Positions 45,570 to 55,441 are shown, counted from the first letter of the stretch. The stretch is 64,000 nucleotides of DNA from JANQEU01 sp965242805 (GCA_965242805.1 CBDETD010000002.1:1488001-1552000), one strand, 5' to 3'. The notes: generated by a model not told the origin, from the sequence alone. A program made the numbers and translations.

Positions 45570-47519
45570 TTAAACTAATAAAGGATCAGTCATGACCTCC
45601 AACATTGCAGGTCCATTATGTTTTAAAATCTTCTGTAGTGCGTTTTCCAATTGCTCTTTCTTTTCAACTCTTACACCCAGGGCTCCACAATTATTTGCGA
45701 ATTCACTGAAATTTGGATTGTGTAAGCTAGTCTGCCAAACATCCAGCTCTGCAGTTCTCTGCTCCTTCGAGATCTTTCCAAGTTCAAAGTTGTTCAGCAA
45801 TATGTGTTTGATATTCATGTTGTATTTGACAGCAGTTGTTATCTCCCCCATATACTGCCCAAACCCACCATCACCGGTAACCGCAATTATTTGTCTCTTA
45901 TCTCCTACTGCAGCCCATAGACCCATTGCCGCGGGATATCCAAAACCGATGGATCCCAGGTATCCGGACATCACGACAGATTGATTTTTGGGTTCAAAAT
46001 ATCTTCCGAAAGAATAAGTATTATTACCAACGTCAACTGCAATTGCCGCATTCTCATCAACGTGCTTATTCATGGCATCAAATACGGCTATTGAACTGAT
46101 CCCCTCTCCGCGATCTTCTGCTAATCGCTTTTCTTTTTCTTTCTTCCATATTGACCATCTTTCTGCAATGGAATCGCGGGCATCCACAGCGTTTAATTTC
46201 TGTCCTTTGAGCCTGTTCATGAAGATCCTTGCTGTTTCACCTAGCTCCCCCCAAACCGGGGTCTCAATTTCGTGGAACTTGGCCAATGCCAGCCTGTCAA
46301 AATCTACCTGGATCGTCGGGATCTTACTGGTTATCCCTGTATGGTTGGAAAACGAAGCACCAAAGACCAACAAAAGATCGGCCTCATTCATAAAGAAGCT
46401 AGCTATTGGCGTACCTGAGCGACCGAGCACCCCGCACCCTAATGGGTGATGATCCGAAATAATACCCTTCCCTTTGAAGGTTGTGAGAACAGGACAATTG
46501 AGAAGCTCTGCAAACTCAATAATAGAATCCTTTTCAAACCTTGATCCATGTCCGAGAATAATTACTGGATTTTTGGAAGACTTGATCTGGGAAACAGCTT
46601 TGTCGACAACTTCATTCGGCGGTATGATCCGTTGATCTGCTATTCTGTTGTTCAGTGAAGTTGCCATTGCATCAGGCTTTGGAACAATCTGAACTTCATC
46701 AGGAAAGGTTAGATGTGATACTTCCCGATTGACAATGGCATGTTTAACTGCCAGCGTCATCAATTCAGCATGTTTGCTATCCGTTTGTACTCTCTGGTTG
46801 AAAGATGCGACAGATTCAAACGCTGAAACCAGATCAACTTCCTGAAATGCTCCGGTTCCAACGACCTGGGTTTGCACCTGACCGGAAAAAGCCAATAGGG
46901 GGGCTCTGTCATTTTTAGCATCCCACATTCCTGTGTACATGTTGGTTGCCCCGGGACCGGCGATGCCAAAACAAGCTGCAGGTTTACCCGTCAATTTGCC
47001 ATAGGCGCTTGCGGCAAATGCTGCAGCTCCTTCATGGCGAATTCCGATATACCTAAGTTTTCCAATTTCTTCCTGTCGTCTTAAAGCATCTGCAAATCCA
47101 AGATTGGAATGGCCAACCATACCAAAAACTGTGTCAACCCCACAATTTACAAGGGTCTCAGCCATCACATCGGAAACTGTATGTACATGTTCTTCTTCCT
47201 CTTCCAGTCCGATATATATCCCGTCATCCCTGATTTCAATAGGGAAGGACTCAACACCATCATCAAAACCTGGAGCTTTTCCAGAGATTGGATCATAATC
47301 CCAACCATGCCAGGGACATCTTAGAAGCCCATTTTCAATGGATCCTTCCCCCAATGGACCACCCTGATGAGGGCATTTATTATCTAAACATCCAAACTTA
47401 CCTTCGTGATGTGTTAGGCAAAAACTCTTATGTCCTGCAGTGACTGTCATAACCCTTTCATCCTGCAATTGCGATGGATCGTCGAGTACTTTATGCCATT
47501 TTACTTTTATTGCTTTCAT
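45570..47519 (-). CDS. Rieske domain fused to ThDP-dependent enzyme
   Basis: 649 residues from ATG 47519 (a TTG one codon upstream is in frame). Rieske domain first: Cys49-Pro-His51 and Cys68-Pro-Trp-His71. After an acidic linker (EEEEEHVH) comes a full acetolactate-synthase/pyruvate-oxidase-type fold: PYR domain with catalytic Glu163 (GIRHEGAAAFAASAYGK), central domain, and PP domain with the ThDP motif GDG at 549-551 ending NN at 576-577. It probably decarboxylates a 2-oxo acid and hands electrons to the Rieske centre; the substrate cannot be read. First enzyme of the operon after the hypothetical gene 20 bases upstream. Confidence 0.87.
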   Translation of the reverse strand: MKAIKVKWHKVLDDPSQLQDERVMTVTAGHKSFCLTHHEGKFGCLDNKCPHQGGPLGEGSIENGLLRCPWHGWDYDPISGKAPGFDDGVESFPIEIRDDGIYIGLEEEEEHVHTVSDVMAETLVNCGVDTVFGMVGHSNLGFADALRRQEEIGKLRYIGIRHEGAAAFAASAYGKLTGKPAACFGIAGPGATNMYTGMWDAKNDRAPLLAFSGQVQTQVVGTGAFQEVDLVSAFESVASFNQRVQTDSKHAELMTLAVKHAIVNREVSHLTFPDEVQIVPKPDAMATSLNNRIADQRIIPPNEVVDKAVSQIKSSKNPVIILGHGSRFEKDSIIEFAELLNCPVLTTFKGKGIISDHHPLGCGVLGRSGTPIASFFMNEADLLLVFGASFSNHTGITSKIPTIQVDFDRLALAKFHEIETPVWGELGETARIFMNRLKGQKLNAVDARDSIAERWSIWKKEKEKRLAEDRGEGISSIAVFDAMNKHVDENAAIAVDVGNNTYSFGRYFEPKNQSVVMSGYLGSIGFGYPAAMGLWAAVGDKRQIIAVTGDGGFGQYMGEITTAVKYNMNIKHILLNNFELGKISKEQRTAELDVWQTSLHNPNFSEFANNCGALGVRVEKKEQLENALQKILKHNGPAMLEVMTDPLLV

Positions 47520-47539
47520 CAATTTGTCTTTACCTTCAT

Positions 47540-48364
47540 TCAGATTTTTAATATCAATTTTAAATAAGATATCACTCCTTTCAGGAAATTTGAGGTAGAG
47601 GTATCAAGATCTTCCATTTCCTGCATATCATTCAGTAACAGTACCGCTCCCTTCCAGTTTTCGTTTCTCCATGTCCCAACTTCAGTCCTCGGAGCTGAGG
47701 AGAGATCAATCTCCTGATTCTTATCCCATGGATAAATGTACAGATACGGAAATGGAGAAAGCTCATCCGCAATTGCCCACCCTGCACCAATAGCTTTGTC
47801 ATTCTCAAATGGATAATAGGTCCCAGTATCAAAATGATGTGGCCATATTCGTATTTCGGATTCCAATTCCACAAGTTGATTTAGCTCTTCCAATATCCGG
47901 TTAGCATTGGTCCTAATTGTAATCCAGAAGTCAATTAATTCACCAGGTGGTTTTTTGAATTTGCTGTCTCTATCAATTTCATGCTCCGCCAACTCATAAT
48001 GATCAATGTATTTCAACTTGGCTCCGTCGAGCCCGGTGCGTTCGATTTCATTTTGAAGCCATCCAAATAATTCTGTTTTGCCTATCGAATCGATTGGTTT
48101 GAATCCCTTTACTGATCCCTCCTGCACCCATTGAAAAGAGAAAGTAGGTAGGTGGAACTGAAGAAAAGCATTAGCGGAAGAAATAGTACGGCTTTTGAGG
48201 CATTGCGTATCTTCATTCCATCCCAGATTCGCATTACTATCGTCATTCACCTGTTTAACATAATTCTTGCCAACCATTGCAAGAAATTGCGATGCCTGAT
48301 GGATTATGGACTCGGCCTCATTGAAAGTGGGTATACTAATTTCCTTAAGCGGGATCAGGTTCAT
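47540..48364 (-). CDS. Hypothetical protein, possibly DUF5996-like
   Basis: 274 residues, no signal peptide. The C-terminal half contains ESEIRIWPHHFDTGTYY, IGAGWAIADELSPFPYLYIY and RTEVGTWRNENWKGAVL, a pattern that resembles the DUF5996 family; I am not certain. Histidines in WPHHFD could be functional. It lies 20 bases before the ThDP/Rieske gene on the same strand and is probably the first gene of that operon. An upstream gap of 82 bases separates it from the mannoside operon. Confidence 0.62.
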   Translation of the reverse strand: MNLIPLKEISIPTFNEAESIIHQASQFLAMVGKNYVKQVNDDSNANLGWNEDTQCLKSRTISSANAFLQFHLPTFSFQWVQEGSVKGFKPIDSIGKTELFGWLQNEIERTGLDGAKLKYIDHYELAEHEIDRDSKFKKPPGELIDFWITIRTNANRILEELNQLVELESEIRIWPHHFDTGTYYPFENDKAIGAGWAIADELSPFPYLYIYPWDKNQEIDLSSAPRTEVGTWRNENWKGAVLLLNDMQEMEDLDTSTSNFLKGVISYLKLILKI

Positions 48365-48446
48365 AAGAGCTTACCACTAGCAAGGTATGAAGTTAAGAAA
48401 AAAAGAATTTGTCAGTGAGATTACCTTTTGATTAAATCAAATGATT

Positions 48447-49682
48447 TTAAACATTCCTGATCACATACCTGGCATATGACAAGACGATACCAAAACATAA
48501 CAATGGAATTACGAACGAGTATTGAATAGTGCTCGCATCCGAAATCAATCCTTGAATGGGTGGGAACAATGCGCCTCCAACGATCATCATGATCACAATA
48601 GAACCTCCTATCTTGGTATCCTCTCCCAATCCTTTTACAGCAAAACTGAATATCGTCGGGAACATCAACGAAAGACATCCACTAATCAAAACAAGGGCAT
48701 AAACACCAACCAATCCATCTGAAAACATAACTGTCAATGTCAGCACACTGGCGATCAATGCAAGGCTGAACAGTAATTTTTGAGGAGAAATAAATTTCAT
48801 CAACCATGTGCAAATGAATCTGGAACCCGCAAATAATATCAGTGAAGCGATGTAGTAGGTAGACGCGTCATCTTCATTCACATCCAAGGTCTGCATCACA
48901 TACCTAATGATAAAGGACCAAACTCCGATCTGAGCCCCCATGTAGAATAGTAATCCCAGTACCCCATACAAGTAGTTCCTATTTGATAATAGCCGGATGA
49001 AAACATTCCTTAAGTTTCCTATACCCTGGGAGTCGTGTCCGGATGGCATCTTTGATAGTCTCATCATTAACCAGATGAAAATGAGAAGCACGGCAACACC
49101 AACATAGGGAGTCATGACTGCATTCAATTCCTGTTGTTGTACAGCTTCCAATTGAACTGGTTCCATTGCCTGGCGTTCAGCTTCAGAGTAACTGGTAAGT
49201 TGTGACAGAATGAAGAATTTACTCAACACTACCCCCGTGATAGACCCCAATGGATTAAAACTCTGGGCCAGATTCAAGCGACGAGTGGCAGATTCTGGAT
49301 CTCCCATTACCAGGATATATGGATTGGCTGAAGTCTCAAGGATTGCCAATCCACCGGCTAATACAAATAATGAAGCAAGAAAGTGTCCATAATTCATCGT
49401 AAGACTTGCTGGGTAAAAAGCCAGCGCTCCCATAATATACATCCCCAGACCAGTCAGTACTCCTGTTTTGTAATGGAACTTCTTTATCAGTAAGGCAGCA
49501 GGGAATGCAAGAAAGAAGTATGATCCATAGAAAGCCATTTGAATCCAGGAAGTCTGAAAATCCGTCATGCTCATGATCCTTTTGAAGGCCGCGAGTAAGG
49601 TATCTGTCATATTGGATGCCAAACCCCACAGGAAAAAAAGACTGGTAATCAGTATAAAAGGGAAAAGAGGTGTATTCTTCAT
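48447..49682 (-). CDS. FHS-family sugar transporter (FucP-like MFS)
   Basis: 411 residues, 12 membrane helices. The N-terminus FLWGLASNMTDTLLAAFKRI and the segment LETSANPYILVMG ... RLNLAQSFNPLGSI are hallmarks of the FHS (fucose/glucose/galactose:H+) group. Its ATG directly follows the TAA of the kinase gene. It likely imports a monosaccharide such as mannose, glucose or fructose for the kinase, while the GPH transporter of the operon takes the disaccharide (inference). Last gene of the mannoside operon. Confidence 0.88.
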   Translation of the reverse strand: MKNTPLFPFILITSLFFLWGLASNMTDTLLAAFKRIMSMTDFQTSWIQMAFYGSYFFLAFPAALLIKKFHYKTGVLTGLGMYIMGALAFYPASLTMNYGHFLASLFVLAGGLAILETSANPYILVMGDPESATRRLNLAQSFNPLGSITGVVLSKFFILSQLTSYSEAERQAMEPVQLEAVQQQELNAVMTPYVGVAVLLIFIWLMMRLSKMPSGHDSQGIGNLRNVFIRLLSNRNYLYGVLGLLFYMGAQIGVWSFIIRYVMQTLDVNEDDASTYYIASLILFAGSRFICTWLMKFISPQKLLFSLALIASVLTLTVMFSDGLVGVYALVLISGCLSLMFPTIFSFAVKGLGEDTKIGGSIVIMMIVGGALFPPIQGLISDASTIQYSFVIPLLCFGIVLSYARYVIRNV

Positions 49683-50555
49683 TTAAGGAAGTGCATCAAG
49701 GATCTCCTGAGAGTATTTAGGTACCGCACCACTACTGGAAGCCACAAAACCACCAACCTTATTGGCCATATTGGCAGACCGCTGAATATCACCTGTCTTC
49801 TGATAAGTATATAAAAATGAAGCACTGAATGAGTCTCCCGCTCCCACCGTGTCTTTCACCTTTATCTTTTCACTTTCAGAAAAAACGAGTTCTCCTCTTC
49901 GATGGACAAAACATCCCCGGGCACCTTCCGTCACTATAATAAGGTTCAGGTTTGAATAATCCTGAAACAACTTTTCAGCAAAGATCATTGTAGCCATCGG
50001 GCTGCCATAAAGCAATTCGGAAAGCGTTACCACTTCTTCATCATTCAGTTTGAATTGGGTACAATACTCCAATGACTTTTGAATGTTTTCTTTTGAATAG
50101 CAGCCTTCACGGAGGTTCACATCATAGAATATCTCTTCGAACTTCACATTTTCCAAAATATCATAAAGAGATCTTCTGCTGATAGGACTTCGCTGCGCAA
50201 GAGTCCCAAGGTAAAATGAATCATAGGTTTCGAGAGCCTTAAGATCGGGTACTTCGATGAAATCATATGCTACATTTTCCCGTATTTCATAACTTGGTGA
50301 GCCCTCATCGAGAGTGACCATAACTATGCCTGTTTCATGTTCCGGATCCCGTCGAATGAACTCCGTATTGACTCCGGATCGTGTGACGGAATTAAGAGCC
50401 TCATCTCCATTTCCATCTGTTCCTAAACTGGATATAATTGCACTGGTTCCTCCACATTGGGCATAATGTGCAGCAAAATTTAGAGGGGCCCCACCAATAT
50501 GTTTGTCGTCATTGATTACGTCCCAGAGTATTTCTCCGAATGCCAAGACTTTCAT
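49683..50555 (-). CDS. PfkB-family sugar kinase (fructokinase-like)
   Basis: 290 residues. The N-terminal GEILWDVINDDKHIGGAPLNFAAH is typical of bacterial fructokinases, and the ATP/anion-hole signature DTVGAGDSFSASFLY has the catalytic base Asp241. It would phosphorylate a hexose, most likely fructose; ribokinase-like specificity is less likely given IGGAPLNFA. In this operon fructose could come from epimerase/isomerase action on mannose, but no mannose isomerase is seen in the window. Abuts the FHS transporter gene. Confidence 0.87.
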   Translation of the reverse strand: MKVLAFGEILWDVINDDKHIGGAPLNFAAHYAQCGGTSAIISSLGTDGNGDEALNSVTRSGVNTEFIRRDPEHETGIVMVTLDEGSPSYEIRENVAYDFIEVPDLKALETYDSFYLGTLAQRSPISRRSLYDILENVKFEEIFYDVNLREGCYSKENIQKSLEYCTQFKLNDEEVVTLSELLYGSPMATMIFAEKLFQDYSNLNLIIVTEGARGCFVHRRGELVFSESEKIKVKDTVGAGDSFSASFLYTYQKTGDIQRSANMANKVGGFVASSSGAVPKYSQEILDALP

Positions 50556-50602
50556 GGTCGGAATTTAGTACAGTTTAGCAATTTTCACTCAAATAACGAA
50601 TG

Positions 50603-51781
50603 CTAATTATTTAACCTTCTGATAAGTTCAAACATGGCCCTGCTATTATGATAGGGACATTTCCACGGTCCCGCTTTGTCCTCATCAGTCAATAATTGTC
50701 CATCTCTTGTTGTCCCCCAATGCCACTCTCCCTTTGGATCTTTGAGGTTGTTGGAGATGAAATCCCAAACCCGTTCTGCAATCCTCATATACTTATATTC
50801 CCCGGATAATTGCCAGGCATTAACCAAACCAACCAATGCTTCAGCCTGGGGCCACCAATCCTTATTCGTATCTCTCAGTCCATCAGGACCTCCTTCATTC
50901 ATCAGAGCACCATCATCATCCATCCCTTTTAATGCAGAATCAACCATTCTTATAGCAGTTTCTTTTACTGCTTTTGTAACTGAGGGATCTCTCAATTCTT
51001 CAGCTGCCTCACAAAGCAACCAACTACCCTCGATATCATGCCCAAAGGAGAAAACTTTGTTCTTCAAGACCCAATTCATATTAAAGAATAATTTGAAATG
51101 AAAATCCTGCGAAACGAACTTTTCGAGTATCAGTCTGACCAAATTGGACAACTGGTGTTTCAAATTATCCGATTTCCATATTCTGTATAAATTGGTATAG
51201 GCCTCGAGAACATGGAGGTGTGTATTCATCGTTTTTTCGGCATTCAAATCCTTCTCACTTAACCTGACATCCTTCAATGTACTCCACTTACTATCCAATG
51301 CTTCAATATATCCGTTCCTTTGTCTATCAAAAGCATGTTCTTCGATCAGTTCAAATAACTGAGTAGAGTATTCCTTGGCACGTCTATTAGGATTTATCTT
51401 GAAATATTCACTCAATGCATAGATCGCAAAAGCCTGGGCATAGATCTGTTTCTTATTGTCAATGACATTACCCTGATGATCCAACATCCAAAAAACACCT
51501 CCTTCAACATCGTCCATGAAGTATTTTGAGATATAATCATAGGCCCGATCAGCCATAAACCTGTATTTGCTAACAGACTGGTACTGATAGGCCACCGAAA
51601 ATGTCCATAGTATTCGGGTGTTTAGGATCACAGATTTATTAGCTGTTGGATGAGCTTGATTATTGCCATCGATTCTTCCAAAAAAACCACCATTTTGCCT
51701 ATCAACCATATGATTCATCCAAAAGGGAAGAATGCCTTTGGTCAATTCATTTGAAATGATACGTTTTGTCAACGGTGTCAT
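50603..51781 (-). CDS. AGE-family epimerase, cellobiose 2-epimerase type
   Basis: 392 residues, (alpha/alpha)6 barrel. Conserved catalytic histidines are seen in MNTHLHVLEAYTNLYR (His190), FSFGHDIEGSWLL (His248) and CPYHNSRAMFE (His378), with WWPQAEALVG, all characteristic of cellobiose 2-epimerases rather than GlcNAc epimerases. It would turn beta-1,4-mannobiose into mannosyl-glucose for the GH130 enzyme of the same operon, as shown for the Bacteroides fragilis pathway. Its ATG overlaps the stop of the GPH transporter gene by 4 bases. Confidence 0.88.
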   Translation of the reverse strand: MTPLTKRIISNELTKGILPFWMNHMVDRQNGGFFGRIDGNNQAHPTANKSVILNTRILWTFSVAYQYQSVSKYRFMADRAYDYISKYFMDDVEGGVFWMLDHQGNVIDNKKQIYAQAFAIYALSEYFKINPNRRAKEYSTQLFELIEEHAFDRQRNGYIEALDSKWSTLKDVRLSEKDLNAEKTMNTHLHVLEAYTNLYRIWKSDNLKHQLSNLVRLILEKFVSQDFHFKLFFNMNWVLKNKVFSFGHDIEGSWLLCEAAEELRDPSVTKAVKETAIRMVDSALKGMDDDGALMNEGGPDGLRDTNKDWWPQAEALVGLVNAWQLSGEYKYMRIAERVWDFISNNLKDPKGEWHWGTTRDGQLLTDEDKAGPWKCPYHNSRAMFELIRRLNN

Positions 51782-53169
51782 GGCGTAGTTTTAACCCTAT
51801 GCTTCTCTAGATCAGCAACAACATTACTCATAAATCCCTCATCCAATCGATAGAACCGAATAAAAACAAATGACATTAACGCTCCTATTCCTGCAATAAC
51901 ACTTATCATAAGACGAATCCCCAATAGAGATTCATCAGACTGTTCCACATTTGGTTCAAAACCAAAACCTGCCAAAAGCCATCCGGAAATAGCCCCTCCA
52001 AGAGTCCATCCAAACTTCTGAGACATCGATGAAGAGGAGAACACTAATCCAGTAGCTCTTCGTCCTGTTTTCCATTCCGAATAATCTGCGATATCAGCAT
52101 ACATAGACCATCCCAGAGGAAGAACAACACCCGCCGTGATACCAATGAATACGTTAAGAATGAAAATGGCAATGATCTGATTTCCAGGTATGAAGAAGAA
52201 GATAAAACTTAAAGCGGCCGATAAGATCGCTGACCAGGCAAATGCGGTCTTCTTTCCTATTCGTGAAGCAATGGGTTTGGCAAGGATCACACCAATTATG
52301 TTTGTAGCTACCCATATTGACATATACGCAGAAGAAAGTACCGTAGAACTAAATTCATAGGAACTGCCGAACAAATTCAAAGATTGGTCTTTGATGTAAT
52401 ATTTAAAATAGAAAAGGATTGAACCATCCCTAAGTGAATTGAAAATGAGGATGGAGATATTCGCGCCAAGCATTATAAACCATGGCCCATTCCTGAAGAG
52501 ATCCTTCAGGTCTTCTCTTAGTGAGGTATTCTTTTGTTTTGGTGGCTCCAGTCTTTCCCTTGTCCCAAGAAATGTCAGAATAAACAGAACGGCAGCCAGA
52601 ACGGAGTATATCCCAATGGTGAATTGAAATCCCTGCGCCTGGGAACTTCCTTCACTAAATCGCTCGATCAAAGTATTAGCAGTAGCCGTAACCAACAAAC
52701 CTCCGGAAAAAGCACCTATAAACCGCCAGGAAGCCAACGTGGTCCTTTCACCGGGATCACCGCTCATTACTCCCATCAAAGAAGCATAGGGCACATTCAC
52801 ACCGGTATAAACCATCATCATCAGCGTGTAGGTGACATAAGCATATATCAGTTTACCTGATGTGGTCAAGTCCGGCGTGCTAAAGGTTAAAACACCTACG
52901 ATTGCAAAAGGAACTGAAATAAAAAGTAAAAATGGTCTGAATTTTCCCCATCTGGAGTTCGTTCTGTCCGAAATGACACCCATCAAAGGATCATTTACCG
53001 CGTCCCATACCCTGGTCAATAGAAACATCGTCCCGACGGCTGCCGCGGAAATACCGAAAACATCGGTATAGAAGAATAGCAGGAACATGGAAAACAACTT
53101 CCAAAACATAGATGAAGCAAAATCCCCAAAACTGTAGGCTATTTTCTCTCTTAGCTTTATTGATTCCAT
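51778..53169 (-). CDS. GPH-family disaccharide:cation symporter (MFS)
   Basis: 463 residues, 12 membrane helices. GPH motifs: GDFASSMFWKLFSMFLLFFYT, WDAVNDPLMGVISDRTNSRWGKFRPF and DIADYSEWKTGRRATGLVFS. It lies between the GH130 and epimerase genes, so mannobiose (or another beta-mannoside) is the likely cargo. It is clearly a paralogue of the transporter at 11859-13211 in the glucan locus, sharing the same helix-loop motifs. Confidence 0.9.
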   Translation of the reverse strand: MESIKLREKIAYSFGDFASSMFWKLFSMFLLFFYTDVFGISAAAVGTMFLLTRVWDAVNDPLMGVISDRTNSRWGKFRPFLLFISVPFAIVGVLTFSTPDLTTSGKLIYAYVTYTLMMMVYTGVNVPYASLMGVMSGDPGERTTLASWRFIGAFSGGLLVTATANTLIERFSEGSSQAQGFQFTIGIYSVLAAVLFILTFLGTRERLEPPKQKNTSLREDLKDLFRNGPWFIMLGANISILIFNSLRDGSILFYFKYYIKDQSLNLFGSSYEFSSTVLSSAYMSIWVATNIIGVILAKPIASRIGKKTAFAWSAILSAALSFIFFFIPGNQIIAIFILNVFIGITAGVVLPLGWSMYADIADYSEWKTGRRATGLVFSSSSMSQKFGWTLGGAISGWLLAGFGFEPNVEQSDESLLGIRLMISVIAGIGALMSFVFIRFYRLDEGFMSNVVADLEKHRVKTTP

Positions 53170-53179
53170 TACTGTTTGC

Positions 53180-54355
53180 TCATCGTTGGGTAAATGTTAT
53201 ATTCCGTTTGATCAATTCATTTCGAGTCATTACACTGGCAGCGGATCGGAGCCCATCTTGAGGAGTCTTTTGACAGTAATCAACCAGTTGATCAATAGTT
53301 GAGGTAGCCACATGCATACGTGTATCAGACGACGCGTAATAAATAAAGACTTCTTCATTATCATTTGCAATCCATCCATTTGAGAAAAGTACATTGGAAA
53401 CATCTCCAACTCTTTCTTCCTCAATGGGTGCCATAAAATGTCCACCAGGTTTGTGGATAACTTTAGACGGATCCTCAAGAGAAGTCATAAACATATACAG
53501 CACATACCTCAAGCCTGCCGCGGTATTTCTGACTCCATGGGCGAGGTGTATCCATCCATGACTGGTCTTTATAGGAGGGGGTCCCTGACCATTTTTCACC
53601 TCCTTTACCGTATGATACTCCTTTCCGTCAATGATCTTCTCACTGGATATCCTGGCTTTTGTTATATCAGTTATCAAGGCCCAGCCGATCCCTCCCCCTT
53701 TACCTGCCTCAATGAAACCATCCTGTGGCCTCGTATACAGGGCGTATTTACCATCAATAAATTCCGGATGTAGGACTACATTCCGTTGTTGACTTCCACC
53801 GGAATCCAGATCTGACAGTCGCTCCCATTCGACCAGATCCTTTGTCCTCGCAATACCACACTTTGCTTCAGCAATGGACTGATCGTGTTCAGGTGCATCT
53901 TTTGGCCTCCTTTCCGTACAAAACAAACCATATATCCACCCATCTTCATGCGCTGTTAGACGCATATCATATACATTGGTATCGGGTTCTTTGGTTTCGG
54001 GCATAGTGATGGGATAATCCCAAAACCTGAAATTGTCAATGCCATTTGGGCTTTGAGCAACAGCAAAAAAAGATTTACGATCAAATCCCTCCACACGAGC
54101 CACTAAAGTGTATTGATCTTTGAAAAGTATGGCTCCGGCATTGAAAACTGCATTAATGCCAAGTCGCTCAAGCATGAATGGATTTGATCTGGGATCAAGG
54201 TCATATCTCCAATGAATCGGAACATGTTCAGCGGTGAGTACAGGATATTTATACTTTGTTACGACACCACTAAAATCCAAATGTTGATTTCTTCTTGATG
54301 ACAGTTGGTCATGCTCCTCGATCAAATCTTTTATTTTTTCTTCCATTGTAGGCAT
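53180..54355 (-). CDS. GH130 4-O-beta-D-mannosyl-D-glucose phosphorylase
   Basis: 391 residues from ATG 54355. This start puts the N-terminal helix in register with the Bacteroides fragilis enzyme; the codon at 54376 is a TTG, and ATG 54346 is also possible. Five-bladed propeller phosphorylase, cytoplasmic. The proton donor is Asp130 in NVYDMRLTAHEDGW. ARVEGFDRKSFFAVAQSPNG, SQQRNVVLHPEF, YALYTRPQDGFIE and FIYYASSDTRMHVATST match GH130_1 closely. It converts mannosyl-glucose plus phosphate into mannose-1-phosphate and glucose. It heads the mannoside operon, 11 bases before the GPH gene. Confidence 0.94.
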   Translation of the reverse strand: MPTMEEKIKDLIEEHDQLSSRRNQHLDFSGVVTKYKYPVLTAEHVPIHWRYDLDPRSNPFMLERLGINAVFNAGAILFKDQYTLVARVEGFDRKSFFAVAQSPNGIDNFRFWDYPITMPETKEPDTNVYDMRLTAHEDGWIYGLFCTERRPKDAPEHDQSIAEAKCGIARTKDLVEWERLSDLDSGGSQQRNVVLHPEFIDGKYALYTRPQDGFIEAGKGGGIGWALITDITKARISSEKIIDGKEYHTVKEVKNGQGPPPIKTSHGWIHLAHGVRNTAAGLRYVLYMFMTSLEDPSKVIHKPGGHFMAPIEEERVGDVSNVLFSNGWIANDNEEVFIYYASSDTRMHVATSTIDQLVDYCQKTPQDGLRSAASVMTRNELIKRNITFTQR

Positions 54356-54548
54356 TATCCCGAAAGTTGACTTCAAGATATAAGCTCACCGTGGATACAA
54401 TCCCTGACAAATGATCCGAATGAGGGGGATCAAAAGGTCACTATCCATTAAAGATTCGTGGCAACCATCACGGTATTTTAGTCCAGGAATTTCTCTTCCT
54501 GTGTTCTGTTATCAGTATATTCGTTATTACGACCAATCCAAAATCGCG

Positions 54549-55436
54549 ATGAAAGAACTTAATAAAGAAGAAGTAAGCCAGGAAATATTTGATCTATACG
54601 ATGATTATGCCCATAACCGTATTGACAGGAGGAAGTTTATGGACAGACTCTCCACATATGCTGTAGGGGGAGTAACGTTACCTGCTCTAATGAGCTTTAT
54701 CATGCCCAATTACCAGGATACGATCCAGGTGAATGAAGACGATCCAAGACTCAACACGGAAACAGTCACCTATCCTTCTCCTAAGGGTGGAGGTGAAATT
54801 AGCGGGCAATTATCCAGACCCATTGATGCAGCTTCGAAGTTACCAGGGATTGTTGTCGTACATGAGAATCGAGGACTTAATCCTCACATTGCGGATGTAG
54901 GTCGAAGAGCTGCTCTGGCGGGATTCATTTCTATTTCTCCCGATGCACTCAGTCCATTGGGAGGTTACCCTGGCACGGATGACGAAGGCCGAACCATGCA
55001 ACGTCAACGAGATAGAAATGAAATGTTAGAAGACTTTATTGCGGCATTCGAATATTTGAAAAATCATCCTGAATGTACAGGGAAAGTCGGAGTAGTAGGA
55101 TTCTGTTTTGGAGGATGGATCTGTAACATGATGGCAGCGAAGCTTCCGGATCTTGGTGCTTCCGTTCCATTTTACGGAAGACAGGCACCTCTTGAGGAAG
55201 TTCCAAACATACAAGCACCACTTCTTCTTCATTATGGCGAACTTGATAAAAGAGTAAATGAAGGATGGCCTGCATATGAAGAAGCTCTTAAGAAACATAA
55301 CAAAGAGTATATCGCACACATGTATCCCAATGCAAATCACGGTTTTCACAATGATTCGACAGGGAGATTCGACAAAAAATCTGCTCAATTGGCGTGGGAA
55401 AGGACGATAGTCTTTTTTAAGGAAAAATTGAGCTAA
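54549..55436 (+). CDS. Dienelactone hydrolase family protein with Tat-like N-terminus
   Basis: 295 residues from ATG 54549; the open frame extends 138 bases further up, but that part looks unlike protein. Residues about 25-50 read DRRKFMDRLSTYAVGGVTLPALMS, a twin-arginine-like start with a hydrophobic stretch, so export by Tat is possible. The alpha/beta hydrolase domain has the nucleophile Cys in GVVGFCFGGW, an Asp in YGELDKRVN and a His in NANHGFHND, the Cys-Asp-His triad of dienelactone hydrolases. The substrate is unknown. It is divergent from the GH130 gene and 34 bases before yceI. Confidence 0.85.
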   Translation: MKELNKEEVSQEIFDLYDDYAHNRIDRRKFMDRLSTYAVGGVTLPALMSFIMPNYQDTIQVNEDDPRLNTETVTYPSPKGGGEISGQLSRPIDAASKLPGIVVVHENRGLNPHIADVGRRAALAGFISISPDALSPLGGYPGTDDEGRTMQRQRDRNEMLEDFIAAFEYLKNHPECTGKVGVVGFCFGGWICNMMAAKLPDLGASVPFYGRQAPLEEVPNIQAPLLLHYGELDKRVNEGWPAYEEALKKHNKEYIAHMYPNANHGFHNDSTGRFDKKSAQLAWERTIVFFKEKLS

Positions 55437-55441
55437 CAAAT

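Noticed and set aside
48427..48441. Palindrome TTTGATTAAATCAAA after the FHS transporter stop
   Set aside because: A/T-only arms without GC stem and no T run; too weak to call a terminator or operator.
54411..54548. N-terminal extension of the dienelactone hydrolase from 54411
   Set aside because: The 46 extra residues look non-coding, and ATG 54549 gives a normal N-terminus.
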